This document shows positions 7,051-14,555 of a stretch of 64,000 nucleotides of DNA, in pieces. How positions within the stretch are numbered: the first letter of the stretch is position 1; each line of letters opens with the position of its first letter. The DNA comes from a virus, in the IMG/VR virus record IMGVR_UViG_3300050120_000012, positions 1 to 64,000 of that record. One strand, written 5' to 3'. The translations under genes and the position numbers were made by a program. Under the pieces are notes generated by a model. The model searched no databases. It was not told the origin of the DNA and saw only the letters and a list, made by a program, of their open reading frames with translations.

Positions 7051-8147
7051 TCGTCTTTCTTCGGTGGTTTCACTTCATAGACCTGTGTAACCATGCCAAC
7101 CTCAGGATCACCCCGACTATGGGATTTGATTTTTATAGCCCATGAGTATCGATGAAGTCGTTCAATGTATAACCATTCCCAATTTTCATTGATGCGACGA
7201 TCTGAAGTCCTGTAGTGCGCGCGAACCATATGCCAGCGGTATTTGACTTTGGTATCGAAGGCCATTTTCAGATGTTTTTCAATGTCCTTCATGCGAACGC
7301 GCTTACCGGGAATGTCGATAGATACTACGCTATTCGTTGAATAGTGTTTGATTCGTCCATCACCACGATATGAACCTTTAGGAGTATAAGGAACATATCG
7401 CACCGGCACATGACCTAGAACGGCTAGAGCGACAATCAGGAAGCGCAGATCGCCAGCTTGTTCCTTCAGAGACCGTACCATGGCGCTATAGGCAAATTGA
7501 TCGGGATTTTCCTTTTGCAGGATGGCATGAAGAGATGCCGGTTCAGGGATTATCCCAAACATTCCCCGAATATCTTTTATCTGTTTAGGATCAGAAGCAC
7601 CCCACGGAAGAGACTGAAGTTCATCGTCCTCCATAAGGACTTCCATCGTGTTCTTTATCTTGTCACCATATATACCACCGACTTTGCTTATGTCCCATTT
7701 ATCCCCATCAGTTCTGAACATAAAACTTGCAGGAAAGGCAACGAACAGATCATTGCGAGGGAGATCACCAAATGTCGTAACAGAATAGAAACCGCCGTCC
7801 ATCTTCTCTTCAATAAGAAACCCAAGCTTGATTGGAGTTCCATCGTCATTGTCAGAATGTGATCCAGTAGCCACAGCTTGGAGACGCTTGGCCGATTCTA
7901 TTCGAGCAGAGAAGTTGAACTCAACCCATGTCACAGGAAAAGGGGGATCACCTAAACGAAGATAGCTCAACAGACGTTTGCTCAACGTACTGGAGCATGA
8001 CACTTGCATAATGTAATCCACAATATCATCGTCCAAGGTGAACGGAATTGCCTTCTTCATTTGCTCGCGATAGAGCTTCATTCCCGCTTTGCCATGAGAC
8101 TCAACTATAGCTCGATTGTAGAGATCAAGATTGCGGGTGTTCTTCAT
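7047..8147 (-). CDS. Conserved phage protein of unknown function; possible +1 tail extension
   Basis: 366 residues from ATG 8145-8147, overlapping the upstream stop as ATGA. The C-terminal third (WHMVRAHYRTS...WLYIERLHRYSWAIKIKSHSRGDPEVGMVTQVYEV, given here in parts) resembles a widespread family of uncharacterised phage proteins with His-x-Val-Arg and His-x-Arg-Gly-Asp motifs; that link is from memory. The frame ends KKDD-stop at 7047. In the +1 frame the sequence continues as KTIDRDDWDIL-stop to 7022, nearly identical to the tail of the neighbouring 8144-8371 protein, so the true or ancestral end may be there. It lies in a slightly AT-richer stretch than its neighbours. Confidence 0.75.
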   Translation of the reverse strand: MKNTRNLDLYNRAIVESHGKAGMKLYREQMKKAIPFTLDDDIVDYIMQVSCSSTLSKRLLSYLRLGDPPFPVTWVEFNFSARIESAKRLQAVATGSHSDNDDGTPIKLGFLIEEKMDGGFYSVTTFGDLPRNDLFVAFPASFMFRTDGDKWDISKVGGIYGDKIKNTMEVLMEDDELQSLPWGASDPKQIKDIRGMFGIIPEPASLHAILQKENPDQFAYSAMVRSLKEQAGDLRFLIVALAVLGHVPVRYVPYTPKGSYRGDGRIKHYSTNSVVSIDIPGKRVRMKDIEKHLKMAFDTKVKYRWHMVRAHYRTSDRRINENWEWLYIERLHRYSWAIKIKSHSRGDPEVGMVTQVYEVKPPKKDD

Positions 8148-8371
8148 AGTATGTCCCAATCATCATCATCTATGGGTTTATCGCCGGGGCGTCCAAGTTC
8201 ACACCATAAAAGGTAGGCGGCTTTGCGATCCCATGACGCATCACTGATCTTGCCGCCGTTGGCGAACACGGCTTCATCACCGACGTTGTTCAGAGACGTA
8301 CCGAAGTGGCGTTCGAAGTAAATCTCGAATGGCGTCACAGCGCCGTCCTTCGGTCGATCCTTTACAGCCAT
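8144..8371 (-). CDS. Small acidic-tailed protein
   Basis: 75 residues. The body (TPFEIYFERHFGTSLNNVGDE) looks soluble and helical; the end is KPIDDDDWDIL, a clear copy of the acidic-aromatic tail found on ten proteins here. It overlaps the next gene as ATGA and the previous one by 10 bases, so it is firmly in the operon. No enzymatic motif is visible. A small adaptor that presents the tail to a partner is one possibility. Confidence 0.7.
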   Translation of the reverse strand: MAVKDRPKDGAVTPFEIYFERHFGTSLNNVGDEAVFANGGKISDASWDRKAAYLLWCELGRPGDKPIDDDDWDIL

Positions 8372-8634
8372 GCCAGCCCATTCCTTGTGATGCTGTACCG
8401 TCCGAACGGATGCTTGGCGATCCAGTAGCGTCCGTGGCAGACCATCATCCCGGACAGCGCACCTTGGACGGAGGATTCGGTGACGATGAAGTGTGTGCCG
8501 TCCGGCCTTAGCACATGGGACAACACCTTGGCGATGTCTTTGGCGTACAGCGGCCCTAGCTCCTGAATCCGCGCCGCGTGCAGCACCATGAGAACCTGAC
8601 GCTGGAGCGGCCCCGGCTTGCCTTGCTTCGCCAT
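8362..8634 (-). CDS. Winged-helix-like small protein
   Basis: 90 residues from ATG 8632-8634. The sequence KPGPLQRQVLMVLHAARIQE, YAKDIAKVLSHVLRPDGTH, ESSVQGALSGMMVCHGRYWI and the end FGRYSITRNGLAWL follow a winged helix-turn-helix plan with a wing ending in the common YxITxxG pattern. A DNA-binding or regulatory role is likely but the target is unknown. A longer upstream extension has atypical Arg/His-rich composition and was discarded. Confidence 0.68.
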   Translation of the reverse strand: MAKQGKPGPLQRQVLMVLHAARIQELGPLYAKDIAKVLSHVLRPDGTHFIVTESSVQGALSGMMVCHGRYWIAKHPFGRYSITRNGLAWL

Positions 8635-8684
8635 GGATTGCTTGCGGTGGCGCTCGCCGTTCTTCGCTGGATCGCGACGACGGC

Positions 8685-8834
8685 TCACGATCCTATCCAG
8701 CACGGCGACGAGATGATCTCGATCAGGCCGAAGAACAGGCACAGCATACGCGCCGAAGCGTCCATGCGGGGATTGCGGGTGAAGACGCCCCATATGAACA
8801 GGACCATGAAGAAGATCGCGATGAACCACTTCAT
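8685..8834 (-). CDS. One-helix membrane peptide
   Basis: 49 residues from ATG 8832-8834. Residues 1-17 (MKWFIAIFFMVLFIWGV) and a second hydrophobic stretch (ARMLCLFFGLIEIIS) make it an inner-membrane peptide with one or two helices. Its start overlaps the stop of the preceding micro-gene as ATGA. Candidate holin-like or superinfection-type peptide; no family recognised. Confidence 0.58.
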   Translation of the reverse strand: MKWFIAIFFMVLFIWGVFTRNPRMDASARMLCLFFGLIEIISSPCWIGS

Positions 8835-8914
8835 GACAGGTACAGCGCCAGTGCGCCACACAGGACTGCGCCAGCGATGCACAGTGCGATTGCGAGATTA
8901 GTACGAGAAGTCAT
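8831..8914 (-). CDS. 27-residue hydrophobic micro-protein
   Basis: ATG 8912-8914 to TGA 8831-8833. The product is Met-Thr-Ser-Arg-Thr-Asn followed by a single hydrophobic helix (LAIALCIAGAVLCGALALYL). It overlaps the upstream stop by 17 bases and the downstream start as ATGA, the same junction style as certain genes around it, which is the main support. The helix contains two cysteines but no good lipobox. Confidence 0.5.
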   Translation of the reverse strand: MTSRTNLAIALCIAGAVLCGALALYLS

Positions 8915-9956
8915 CATCGGATACCTCCTGAAGGGCTGTTTTGGCTTGTTCGATGCCGTGTTCGATCTGTTGACGTTGGACGCTTTGCAGACGGACACGT
9001 TCGGCATTCAAAGCCTCTACAGGATCGACCTTTTCAGTTGGTGGAGAAAGAAGGTCAATGCCGAGTAACTTTGCAGCCATGAAGATGCCTTGACGTTGGT
9101 AGTTTGACAGCAACGTCTCATCGTCAATCATCTGACGGAACGCATCTTCGACGTGGCCTTTGTCGGCCTGCATCTCGCGAAGTTTCTTCTCACGCTCGAC
9201 GCGCCGGGCTTCGTCTTCGACCACACGGCGAGCCTTGGCCGTCGTATGCAGTTCCATGTCCGCGCGGTCTTTGTTGATGATGTCCTGACGCAGCGGCACA
9301 AGTCCATCTGCGATCATGGATGGAATTTGCATGAGCGCGTATTCCTTCGACGCAAACCGCTTGGCGTCGGACTTCGTTTCGCGCTTCTCGCCGCTGATCT
9401 CATAGCGCCGAATGTAGTTCAGCGTGTCACCCATCCTCGGATCGGGCATGTCGCCCTTCTCATAGTCGCCGTAGCGAGCGGCGGACTCAAAGCCCCTGAT
9501 CTCCCACGACTTGCCCCATCCGCTTTCGATGCAGACGAAGGCGACAATCCGATTGGGATCATCGGCGTCGGCCAAGACGCCCGTATCGATGACGGGATAG
9601 ACGGACTTCCATGTGTATTTGGAAATGCCGAATGGCTTGGAATCGTTGAGCGCGAACCGTTCGCCGAGGACATAGCCGATGGGTTCAGCCTTCAGCTTCT
9701 TCGCCAGATACTTCGATTGGCAAGCGCCACACACGTCATGCGCCCATTCGAACTTTGTGAACTGCGAATAGGAGCCGGTGTCGCAATAGACGCGCTCAAT
9801 CCGGTCGCGGTTATCGGTTTGGGAGTAGGCGACGGCGTATTTGTCGCCACAGAGAGATTTGACAGACCACCGCGCTTCACCTTCGCGTCCGGGTGACGCC
9901 GGTTCGATAGCTCCGATCAGATGCTTTTGGTGAGAAGACCGTTGTGAACGCGCCAT
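8898..9956 (-). CDS. Hypothetical protein with CxxC and acidic-aromatic tail
   Basis: 352 residues from ATG 9954-9956. The N-terminal 200 residues are a mixed globular domain with one CxxC (DVCGACQSKY). The C-terminal 150 residues form long charged helices (KARRVVEDEARRVEREKKLREM; PVEALNAERVRLQSVQRQQI) likely to be coiled coil, ending EVSDDDFSY, one of the shared tails. It starts a transcript from the promoter at 9993-10021. I do not recognise the family. Confidence 0.72.
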   Translation of the reverse strand: MARSQRSSHQKHLIGAIEPASPGREGEARWSVKSLCGDKYAVAYSQTDNRDRIERVYCDTGSYSQFTKFEWAHDVCGACQSKYLAKKLKAEPIGYVLGERFALNDSKPFGISKYTWKSVYPVIDTGVLADADDPNRIVAFVCIESGWGKSWEIRGFESAARYGDYEKGDMPDPRMGDTLNYIRRYEISGEKRETKSDAKRFASKEYALMQIPSMIADGLVPLRQDIINKDRADMELHTTAKARRVVEDEARRVEREKKLREMQADKGHVEDAFRQMIDDETLLSNYQRQGIFMAAKLLGIDLLSPPTEKVDPVEALNAERVRLQSVQRQQIEHGIEQAKTALQEVSDDDFSY

Positions 9957-9992
9957 TATTGCAGGCTCCTATGTGAGACGATTGAGAAGTAC

Positions 9993-10021
9993 GTTCTAGT
10001 CGGTCTTTTCAGGATAGTCAA
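9993..10021 (-). promoter_or_regulatory. Leftward TTGACT/TAGAAC promoter
   Basis: Minus-strand TTGACT (10016-10021), a 17-base spacer, then TAGAAC (9993-9998) with CTAGAAC fitting the alphaproteobacterial CTANAWC -10 form. The -10 box overlaps the stop codon of the upstream gene. It lies 37 bases before the 9956 start. Confidence 0.65.
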
Positions 10022-10361
10022 CCGGCCTGTGAATGGAAACAATCTTCGGCCCTTCGATTGCTTCCACCGCCGACGTGTAAGACCGGAATACCCCATCTTC
10101 GCCCCAATTCCGGCACGGACGCCATCCCCGAACTGTCTTGCCGTCCTCTATGCGAGGGTCTTTCATGTCGCCGTACCACTCAACGCGAAAGCGATGTGGC
10201 TCATAGATCGGAAGTTCTATGATCCTCATGTCGCCAAGCTTAGGCTCAGTTCGATAGTCTGAGATAAGCTCATAGGAAAAGTTCTTATCCCGATCCAGCA
10301 TGTAGTCCGGCTTCTCAAAATGATTTGAGCCGATCTCTTTCATGGGGCGACGTGTGAACAT
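9996..10361 (-). CDS. Hypothetical protein
   Basis: 121 residues from ATG 10359-10361, one base after the upstream TAG. Strand-rich sequence (DMRIIELPIYEPHRFRVEWYG, GKTVRGWRPCRNWGEDGVFR) with many aromatic and charged residues and no membrane segment. Its last codons carry a leftward promoter, which constrains its C-terminus. Function unknown. Confidence 0.66.
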   Translation of the reverse strand: MFTRRPMKEIGSNHFEKPDYMLDRDKNFSYELISDYRTEPKLGDMRIIELPIYEPHRFRVEWYGDMKDPRIEDGKTVRGWRPCRNWGEDGVFRSYTSAVEAIEGPKIVSIHRPVDYPEKTD

Positions 10362-10362
10362 A

Positions 10363-10569
10363 CTAGAACTGGCCTTTGCTGTTGCGCGACAGGACGCGAT
10401 ATTGATTGTGGGGATTTGTCTGGCCGCAGGACTTCGCGTATTGCTCCGCGACCGGCTTGCTGTTGAAGGCGCAGATCGTCTCCCATCCGGCAAAGCCGGA
10501 CGGGGTTTTCACTTCGACGATATGCTCCAGCGTGTAATACCGGCTGGACCGCTTCACAGCTTCACCCAT
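10363..10569 (-). CDS. Small hypothetical protein
   Basis: 68 residues from ATG 10567-10569, overlapping the upstream gene by 16 bases. The core (SSRYYTLEHIVEVKTPSGFAG, WETICAFNSKPVAEQYAKSC) suggests a small beta-beta-alpha domain. One base separates its stop from the next start. No known family. Confidence 0.62.
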   Translation of the reverse strand: MGEAVKRSSRYYTLEHIVEVKTPSGFAGWETICAFNSKPVAEQYAKSCGQTNPHNQYRVLSRNSKGQF

Positions 10570-11168
10570 ACAGGTTCGTTGAAACCACCCTTGCGGAAGG
10601 ATGTCTCCCAATCCTTCATGCGATGTTCCTGATAGGTGATGTAGTCCGTGGTGCGCTTGATCTCGCCGTCACGCTGGCGCAGATCGGACGCCATAGCATC
10701 TTCGAACTGATACATCGAATAGGTGCGGAAATTGGCGGCGTGTTCAGCCTTGACGGCTTCAAAGTTCTCGCGAGTGAGTTCATGTCGCATAGGCTTGCGA
10801 CCACTCGGGCAGTCAGACGAACGGGCGACCCGGAGGGAGTAGCAGAACTGGACCGGCGCGGTTTCAGCCGCCACCGCAGCCCGCGCCGCCGTGATGCGCT
10901 CCAGACGGTCCTTCTGGCCTGCCACATGGTCCTCCAGCACGGTCTTCTCAACCTCAAAGGGGAGACGGCGAGCGCCGGGGCAGGAGGCCGTTTGCCAGCC
11001 CTCGCCGGGCCGCTCATAGCCGTGGTGGGCGATCACGCCGGACTCGGCGAAGATGCGCCGGGCGCATATCTGACAGGTCTTAGCCTGACGGTCCTTTTCG
11101 GCCTTCTCGGCGGCGATCTCAGCCGCAGGACGGGGAGGGGATTTGCGTTGACCGTAGCGACTAAACAT
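10554..11168 (-). CDS. Zinc-binding-type conserved phage protein
   Basis: 204 residues, ATG 11166-11168, with a TAGGAAAGC ribosome site. Residues 32-65 contain CQICARRIF, HHGYERPGEG and SCPGARR, a CxxC-HH-C arrangement that fits a zinc site and that I recall from uncharacterised phage proteins. The middle is a long charged helix with a second cysteine pair (FCYSL, SDCPSG), and the C-terminus is helical. Function unknown; nucleic-acid or protein binding is plausible. The promoter at 11205-11234 drives it. Confidence 0.72.
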   Translation of the reverse strand: MFSRYGQRKSPPRPAAEIAAEKAEKDRQAKTCQICARRIFAESGVIAHHGYERPGEGWQTASCPGARRLPFEVEKTVLEDHVAGQKDRLERITAARAAVAAETAPVQFCYSLRVARSSDCPSGRKPMRHELTRENFEAVKAEHAANFRTYSMYQFEDAMASDLRQRDGEIKRTTDYITYQEHRMKDWETSFRKGGFNEPVWVKL

Positions 11169-11204
11169 GAGCGAGCTTTCCTATAGCGGTTGCTGATAGG
11201 AGAA

Positions 11205-11234
11205 CTTCTAAATCGTCTTTTCGTTGCAGTCAAC
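11205..11234 (-). promoter_or_regulatory. Leftward TTGACT/TAGAAG promoter
   Basis: Minus-strand TTGACT (11229-11234), an 18-base spacer, TAGAAG (11205-11210), 37 bases before the start at 11168. Very similar to the promoter at 9993-10021. Confidence 0.6.
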
Positions 11235-11237
11235 AGG

Positions 11238-11723
11238 TTATTTTGGACCCGGACTAGACCGCTCTTTTTCGATCTCCGCGTGGTAGTCGTGCTTCTTCAA
11301 ACGCCCCTTGGCCGCGTTGGATAGAAGCTGTGTGAAGCCGTAGTCGTGCAGCACCGGCTTGCCGTCGATCAATCCCCAATTCTTCAAGTCCATGTCCACG
11401 ATCCACGACGGGACCTTCAGCGGCATATCCTTGATCTCCATCGGCTTTGTCTTGTGCTGGATCAGCACCATGCCGTTGTCAGAGATGTATTCGCACGGCG
11501 CGATCCACTTGGCCGCTTCCGGCTTATCTTTGATCGCCTGCCATAGCTCCCATTCCATCACGTTCTGGAATGTGTGGACGTTGGTCTCAAACTTGAACAC
11601 CCATCGCGGGTTTTGATTGCAGCTATAGACGTGACGCGAGATGCCATAGCCGATCTTGTCACCAATGATGAGATGACAGAAGTCCATCGATAGTCGGCCT
11701 GTGAAGTAGTCTTCGATTTCCAC
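11238..11723 (-). CDS. Small protein-kinase-like fold protein
   Basis: 161 residues from GTG 11721-11723, chosen because GGGGATAG lies 8 bases before it and the previous gene stops 4 bases upstream. The sequence carries kinase-like landmarks: a glycine-rich turn GDKIGYGISRHVY, a strand with lysine WVFKFE, a helix glutamate (NVMEWELW), then DMDLKNWGLID and VLHDYGF, equivalent to the catalytic-loop Asp/Asn and the DFG metal site. It is about half the size of a normal kinase domain and the catalytic loop is unusual, so it may be a minimal kinase or a pseudokinase. The fold reading is by eye. Confidence 0.6.
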   Translation of the reverse strand: MEIEDYFTGRLSMDFCHLIIGDKIGYGISRHVYSCNQNPRWVFKFETNVHTFQNVMEWELWQAIKDKPEAAKWIAPCEYISDNGMVLIQHKTKPMEIKDMPLKVPSWIVDMDLKNWGLIDGKPVLHDYGFTQLLSNAAKGRLKKHDYHAEIEKERSSPGPK

Positions 11724-11727
11724 GATT

Positions 11728-12009
11728 CTATCCCCGTTGGCTATCGATGTCCGAATCGCCGTCATCGTCTTCATCCTCTGGCGAACATTCGTCGCAATAG
11801 AGTTCGCCGTTCTTATCTTTGCCGAGATCGGATACGTCGGACCACCAGCTACAGCCGGTGCAGCAAAACACGCGATCATCCAACTCTTGACAAAATGTTA
11901 TGTCATTCTCTTCTCCGTCTTCACAGACTTCGTGGATCGACTTGCACGTTCCGACTAGATCGTTGGCGACGACTTCGGCTCGCGCCTTCATCAATTCAGA
12001 GCTTGGCAT
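11728..12009 (-). CDS. Zinc-ribbon protein with acidic end
   Basis: 93 residues from ATG 12007-12009. Cysteine pairs (VFCCTGCSWW and LYCDECSPED) form a CxxC-x(~20)-CxxC ribbon, a common small nucleic-acid- or protein-binding module. The end is strongly acidic (EDEDDDGDSDID) without the aromatic tip seen elsewhere. It overlaps the upstream gene by 14 bases. Confidence 0.7.
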   Translation of the reverse strand: MPSSELMKARAEVVANDLVGTCKSIHEVCEDGEENDITFCQELDDRVFCCTGCSWWSDVSDLGKDKNGELYCDECSPEDEDDDGDSDIDSQRG

Positions 12010-12226
12010 TCTCACACTCCAGACTCACAGGCGGATGGACTTCGCCCAAGATGCGCAGATGGACATAACCACCGGCCAAGAGACAGGCGATCTCATCGTC
12101 AGATGGACGCCAGCGCGTCACCATGCACGGAATGCCGCCAAGGTCTTCATCGCGAATGTGGAGTGGCTTATAGCCCTGATCCAGCCCGACGCAGCGCGTG
12201 TGATTGGGGATACGTTCTGAGTTCAT
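11996..12226 (-). CDS. Small conserved phage protein
   Basis: 76 residues from ATG 12224-12226 at an ATGA junction. The pattern KPLHIRDEDLGGIPCMVTRW followed by PSDDEIACLLAGGYVHLRI and HPPV is one I recall from many small uncharacterised phage proteins (the W-x-P-x-x-x-E-x-x-x-L-x-x-G-G-x-V...HPP pattern). Soluble, no catalytic motif evident. Confidence 0.72.
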   Translation of the reverse strand: MNSERIPNHTRCVGLDQGYKPLHIRDEDLGGIPCMVTRWRPSDDEIACLLAGGYVHLRILGEVHPPVSLECENAKL

Positions 12227-12687
12227 CTGGAGACTACCCATGTCCGCCGTGCGAGGCCACAGGGGCGTAGCTCATAGCGTTTGACGGCCTCCAGCTTATC
12301 ATCGTCGAGCTTCACTTGCCAGCTATCGTACACCGGGTTCCACGGCTCTTGCCCTTGGTGCGTCACGGCGCTGGAGATCACGCGCCCACGCACGTCTCTA
12401 TCGACGGTCATCCCCATGCCATCGATATAGAGGAAGATCACGACATCACCTTGGATCGGTGTGTGATTGGATTGACCATTCAGATCACCAATCATGTAGT
12501 CCATCGTGATCTGTTTGCCAGTCATGTCATCCACAGCCCACATAGGCTGATCTTCATATAGATGCTCTTCGTTCGACCCATCCCACATTTTCTCCCACTT
12601 GCGATGAGTGTACCACAGGAAGCATGTGATAAGCAGACCGACGAAGTAGAAGACGATGATCTGTAGCCAGTGTGGGGTGTGTATCAT
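12223..12687 (-). CDS. Membrane-anchored hypothetical protein
   Basis: 154 residues. Residues 7-25 (WLQIIVFYFVGLLITCFLW) form one N-terminal transmembrane helix followed by basic residues (HRKWEK), so the C-terminal 125 residues are probably cytoplasmic. That domain is strand-rich (GDVVIFLYIDGMGMTVDRDV, SWQVKLDDDKLEAVKRYELR). ATGA overlaps join it to the genes on both sides. Confidence 0.68.
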   Translation of the reverse strand: MIHTPHWLQIIVFYFVGLLITCFLWYTHRKWEKMWDGSNEEHLYEDQPMWAVDDMTGKQITMDYMIGDLNGQSNHTPIQGDVVIFLYIDGMGMTVDRDVRGRVISSAVTHQGQEPWNPVYDSWQVKLDDDKLEAVKRYELRPCGLARRTWVVSR

Positions 12688-13037
12688 CGTGATCCTCTTT
12701 GATTGACGCTAAGAAACATCGCGTGCATTGGACCACCGTCCTGTGATATGCTTAGCGGGTATGTGGACGCTCTTTCCATATCCACATATGACTTCTCCCC
12801 ATGACATCTTGTGCCAAATCCGACTTCGATGCACCGGAAGAATGGATTTTCTGTGCTATGGTCACAGATGATCGTTGGCTTGGTGTAATGCTGGTATTGG
12901 CTCCAGCGCCATTCCTTTAGATTGTTGAACTTCCAACGTGTCCATGTCGCACGTTGAAAGCATGTGCCGGGGCTCTTGTGGTTCAGCCTGCGTTGCTTGC
13001 GCTTGGCGTTGTTATTAGACTTGCGGATGCTACCCAT
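12684..13037 (-). CDS. Basic hypothetical protein
   Basis: 117 residues from ATG 13035-13037. Highly basic N-terminus (IRKSNNNAKRKQRRLNHK) suggests nucleic-acid contact; the rest has scattered Cys/His (CFQRA, ICDHS, FRCIEVGFGTRCHG) that could bind a metal. Joined by ATGA to the next gene and overlapping the previous one by 8 bases. No family recognised. Confidence 0.62.
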   Translation of the reverse strand: MGSIRKSNNNAKRKQRRLNHKSPGTCFQRATWTRWKFNNLKEWRWSQYQHYTKPTIICDHSTENPFFRCIEVGFGTRCHGEKSYVDMERASTYPLSISQDGGPMHAMFLSVNQRGSR

Positions 13038-13242
13038 CGTTCTTCAAGTCCTTTAGGTATTTGATGACATCGGACGCTTCACCGATGCCGAGATTGTCGA
13101 ACCACGCTTGGACGGTGGTGTATGCCATGTCGAAGTGTGGAAGGTCTTCATGGTCACGGTTTGTCGCGAACGTCGATATACCACAGTCGATCATAAGACC
13201 GCGAATGTAGGACAGTTGCTTGTCCGTTGCCATGATCGCCAT
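13030..13242 (-). CDS. Small helical protein
   Basis: 70 residues. The TAATG junction favours ATG 13240-13242, with 13233 as an alternative. The opening ATDKQLSYIRGLMIDCG matches the short helical 'TxKQxxYI' repeat often seen in small phage proteins and at the ends of some nucleic-acid-binding proteins. The remainder is helical (YTTVQAWFDNLGIGEASDVI). Function unknown. Confidence 0.63.
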   Translation of the reverse strand: MAIMATDKQLSYIRGLMIDCGISTFATNRDHEDLPHFDMAYTTVQAWFDNLGIGEASDVIKYLKDLKNDG

Positions 13243-13967
13243 TAGAAACTGAACCCATCATCGTCGGTTGCTGGAGCATCTTCTTCGAAGCCGAAGTCTG
13301 GCTCTAGCTCTTCGACATCATCTGGACCGAAGTCAGCATCGTCTTCAGCTTCTCCGCCGCCTCGCGCTTCCCGGTGTGTCTTGAGGTAGGCTGACAGATC
13401 ACCGACAGAAAGCTCGCGAACGTCGGCGGCGAAGTCTCCAGCGGCGTCGGACGCCACAGTGAAATCAACGGATCGTTCCGGCCAATCCACAAGTTGGGGC
13501 GGGAGCTTGCCTGTGTATGGGGATGCAGCCCACTTGCGCCCGTCCGCATTCGCCCGAATACGGTCTCGGACATAGCTTTTGACGGATTCATCAAGGGGGA
13601 ACTCCAACTGAAAGACGCTCATGAAGTTGATGACTGTATGCTCGGATGGAGCTTCGCGCAACTGGTGAGATCGTGCGGACGCAGCTTCGATCCATTCGAT
13701 GGGCCAGATGTCCATGACCTGCCATAGCGGAAAGAAGTTGAAGGACTGCGCAGCAAGTTTGTCCACAACGTACATGCCAAGCTCAGTGATCGTGACGGAC
13801 CCGTCATCGTCCACGCCTTCGATGATCCCGGCCCATATCAGTTTGTAGGCATGGTTCAGATAGATCGGCGCAACTTGGCCGACATCACCGATGGAGTTCT
13901 CCAGCCATGAACGCATAAACATGATCGACCGGCGATCCATGTACGCGGGATCATAAAGCATTGGCAT
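13242..13967 (-). CDS. Winged-helix-like protein with long acidic tail
   Basis: 241 residues from ATG 13965-13967 with GGAGAG upstream. Residues about 30-80 (NHAYKLIWAGIIEGVDDDGS, VTITELGMYVVDKL) look like a winged helix. The C-terminal 45 residues are an acidic linker with repeated short motifs DADFGP, EPDFGF and final TDDDGFSF. The 18258-18899 protein has the same plan, so the two are probably distant paralogues. A DNA-binding regulator with a docking tail is my inference. Confidence 0.68.
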   Translation of the reverse strand: MPMLYDPAYMDRRSIMFMRSWLENSIGDVGQVAPIYLNHAYKLIWAGIIEGVDDDGSVTITELGMYVVDKLAAQSFNFFPLWQVMDIWPIEWIEAASARSHQLREAPSEHTVINFMSVFQLEFPLDESVKSYVRDRIRANADGRKWAASPYTGKLPPQLVDWPERSVDFTVASDAAGDFAADVRELSVGDLSAYLKTHREARGGGEAEDDADFGPDDVEELEPDFGFEEDAPATDDDGFSF

Positions 13968-13987
13968 CCAATCTCTCCATTGTATTT

Positions 13988-14296
13988 TCACGACACACCG
14001 TTGTCGTATATCCACGTTGTGTTATCGCCGTCGATCCTGCCTAGCGCGAACGCAAACCAATCTTCGACGAAATCGTCACCGACTTCATATCGCTCGACGA
14101 CGCAGACCATATAGTTCGTCTTTTGCTCAGTCGAATCTTCGATCAGCATAGCAGTACCGATCTGTGTCACGACTGAGTTCAACTCATCTATGGTCATCTC
14201 TTCTGGAAATGACACATAGAGTTCCTGTAGCAGTTCACCGTAATTCTCAAGCGACGGCGGGCTATCGAACATTGTGCTGATCGATAGCCTATTCAT
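13988..14296 (-). CDS. Hypothetical protein
   Basis: 102 residues from ATG 14294-14296, overlapping the upstream gene by 8 bases. The sequence LENYGELLQELYVSFPEEMT, then DELNSVVTQIGTAMLIED, suggests an alpha-beta protein ending with strands (YMVCVVERYEVGDDFVEDWF). No membrane helix and no motif recognised. Confidence 0.62.
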   Translation of the reverse strand: MNRLSISTMFDSPPSLENYGELLQELYVSFPEEMTIDELNSVVTQIGTAMLIEDSTEQKTNYMVCVVERYEVGDDFVEDWFAFALGRIDGDNTTWIYDNGVS

Positions 14297-14555
14297 CGCG
14301 TATCCGAATGTCTGGATTGATACCGCGTACTTGAACTGCGCCACAGGTGTCGCATGTACGGGTTTGATGGAACGACTGCCACCGACTGATCCGCGTGTCT
14401 TCCATATCGTACATATCGATGATCTCGCGCTCGCGGTTCAACGCATAGGGCTTTGACCACTTGCCCCATTGGTGGTGATGCTTGAACTTCCACCACAAAG
14501 ACGCGATGGCTGCGATCACAAAACCGGCGATGAACATCATCTGATTGATGGTCAT
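14289..14555 (-). CDS. Membrane protein with CxxC motif
   Basis: 88 residues. Residues 5-22 (QMMFIAGFVIAAIASLWW) form one transmembrane helix, followed by a His/Lys-rich segment (KFKHHHQWGKWSK) and a soluble tail with HQTRTCDTCGAVQ, a possible half zinc site. ATGA junction with the upstream gene. Function unknown. Confidence 0.66.
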   Translation of the reverse strand: MTINQMMFIAGFVIAAIASLWWKFKHHHQWGKWSKPYALNREREIIDMYDMEDTRISRWQSFHQTRTCDTCGAVQVRGINPDIRIRDE

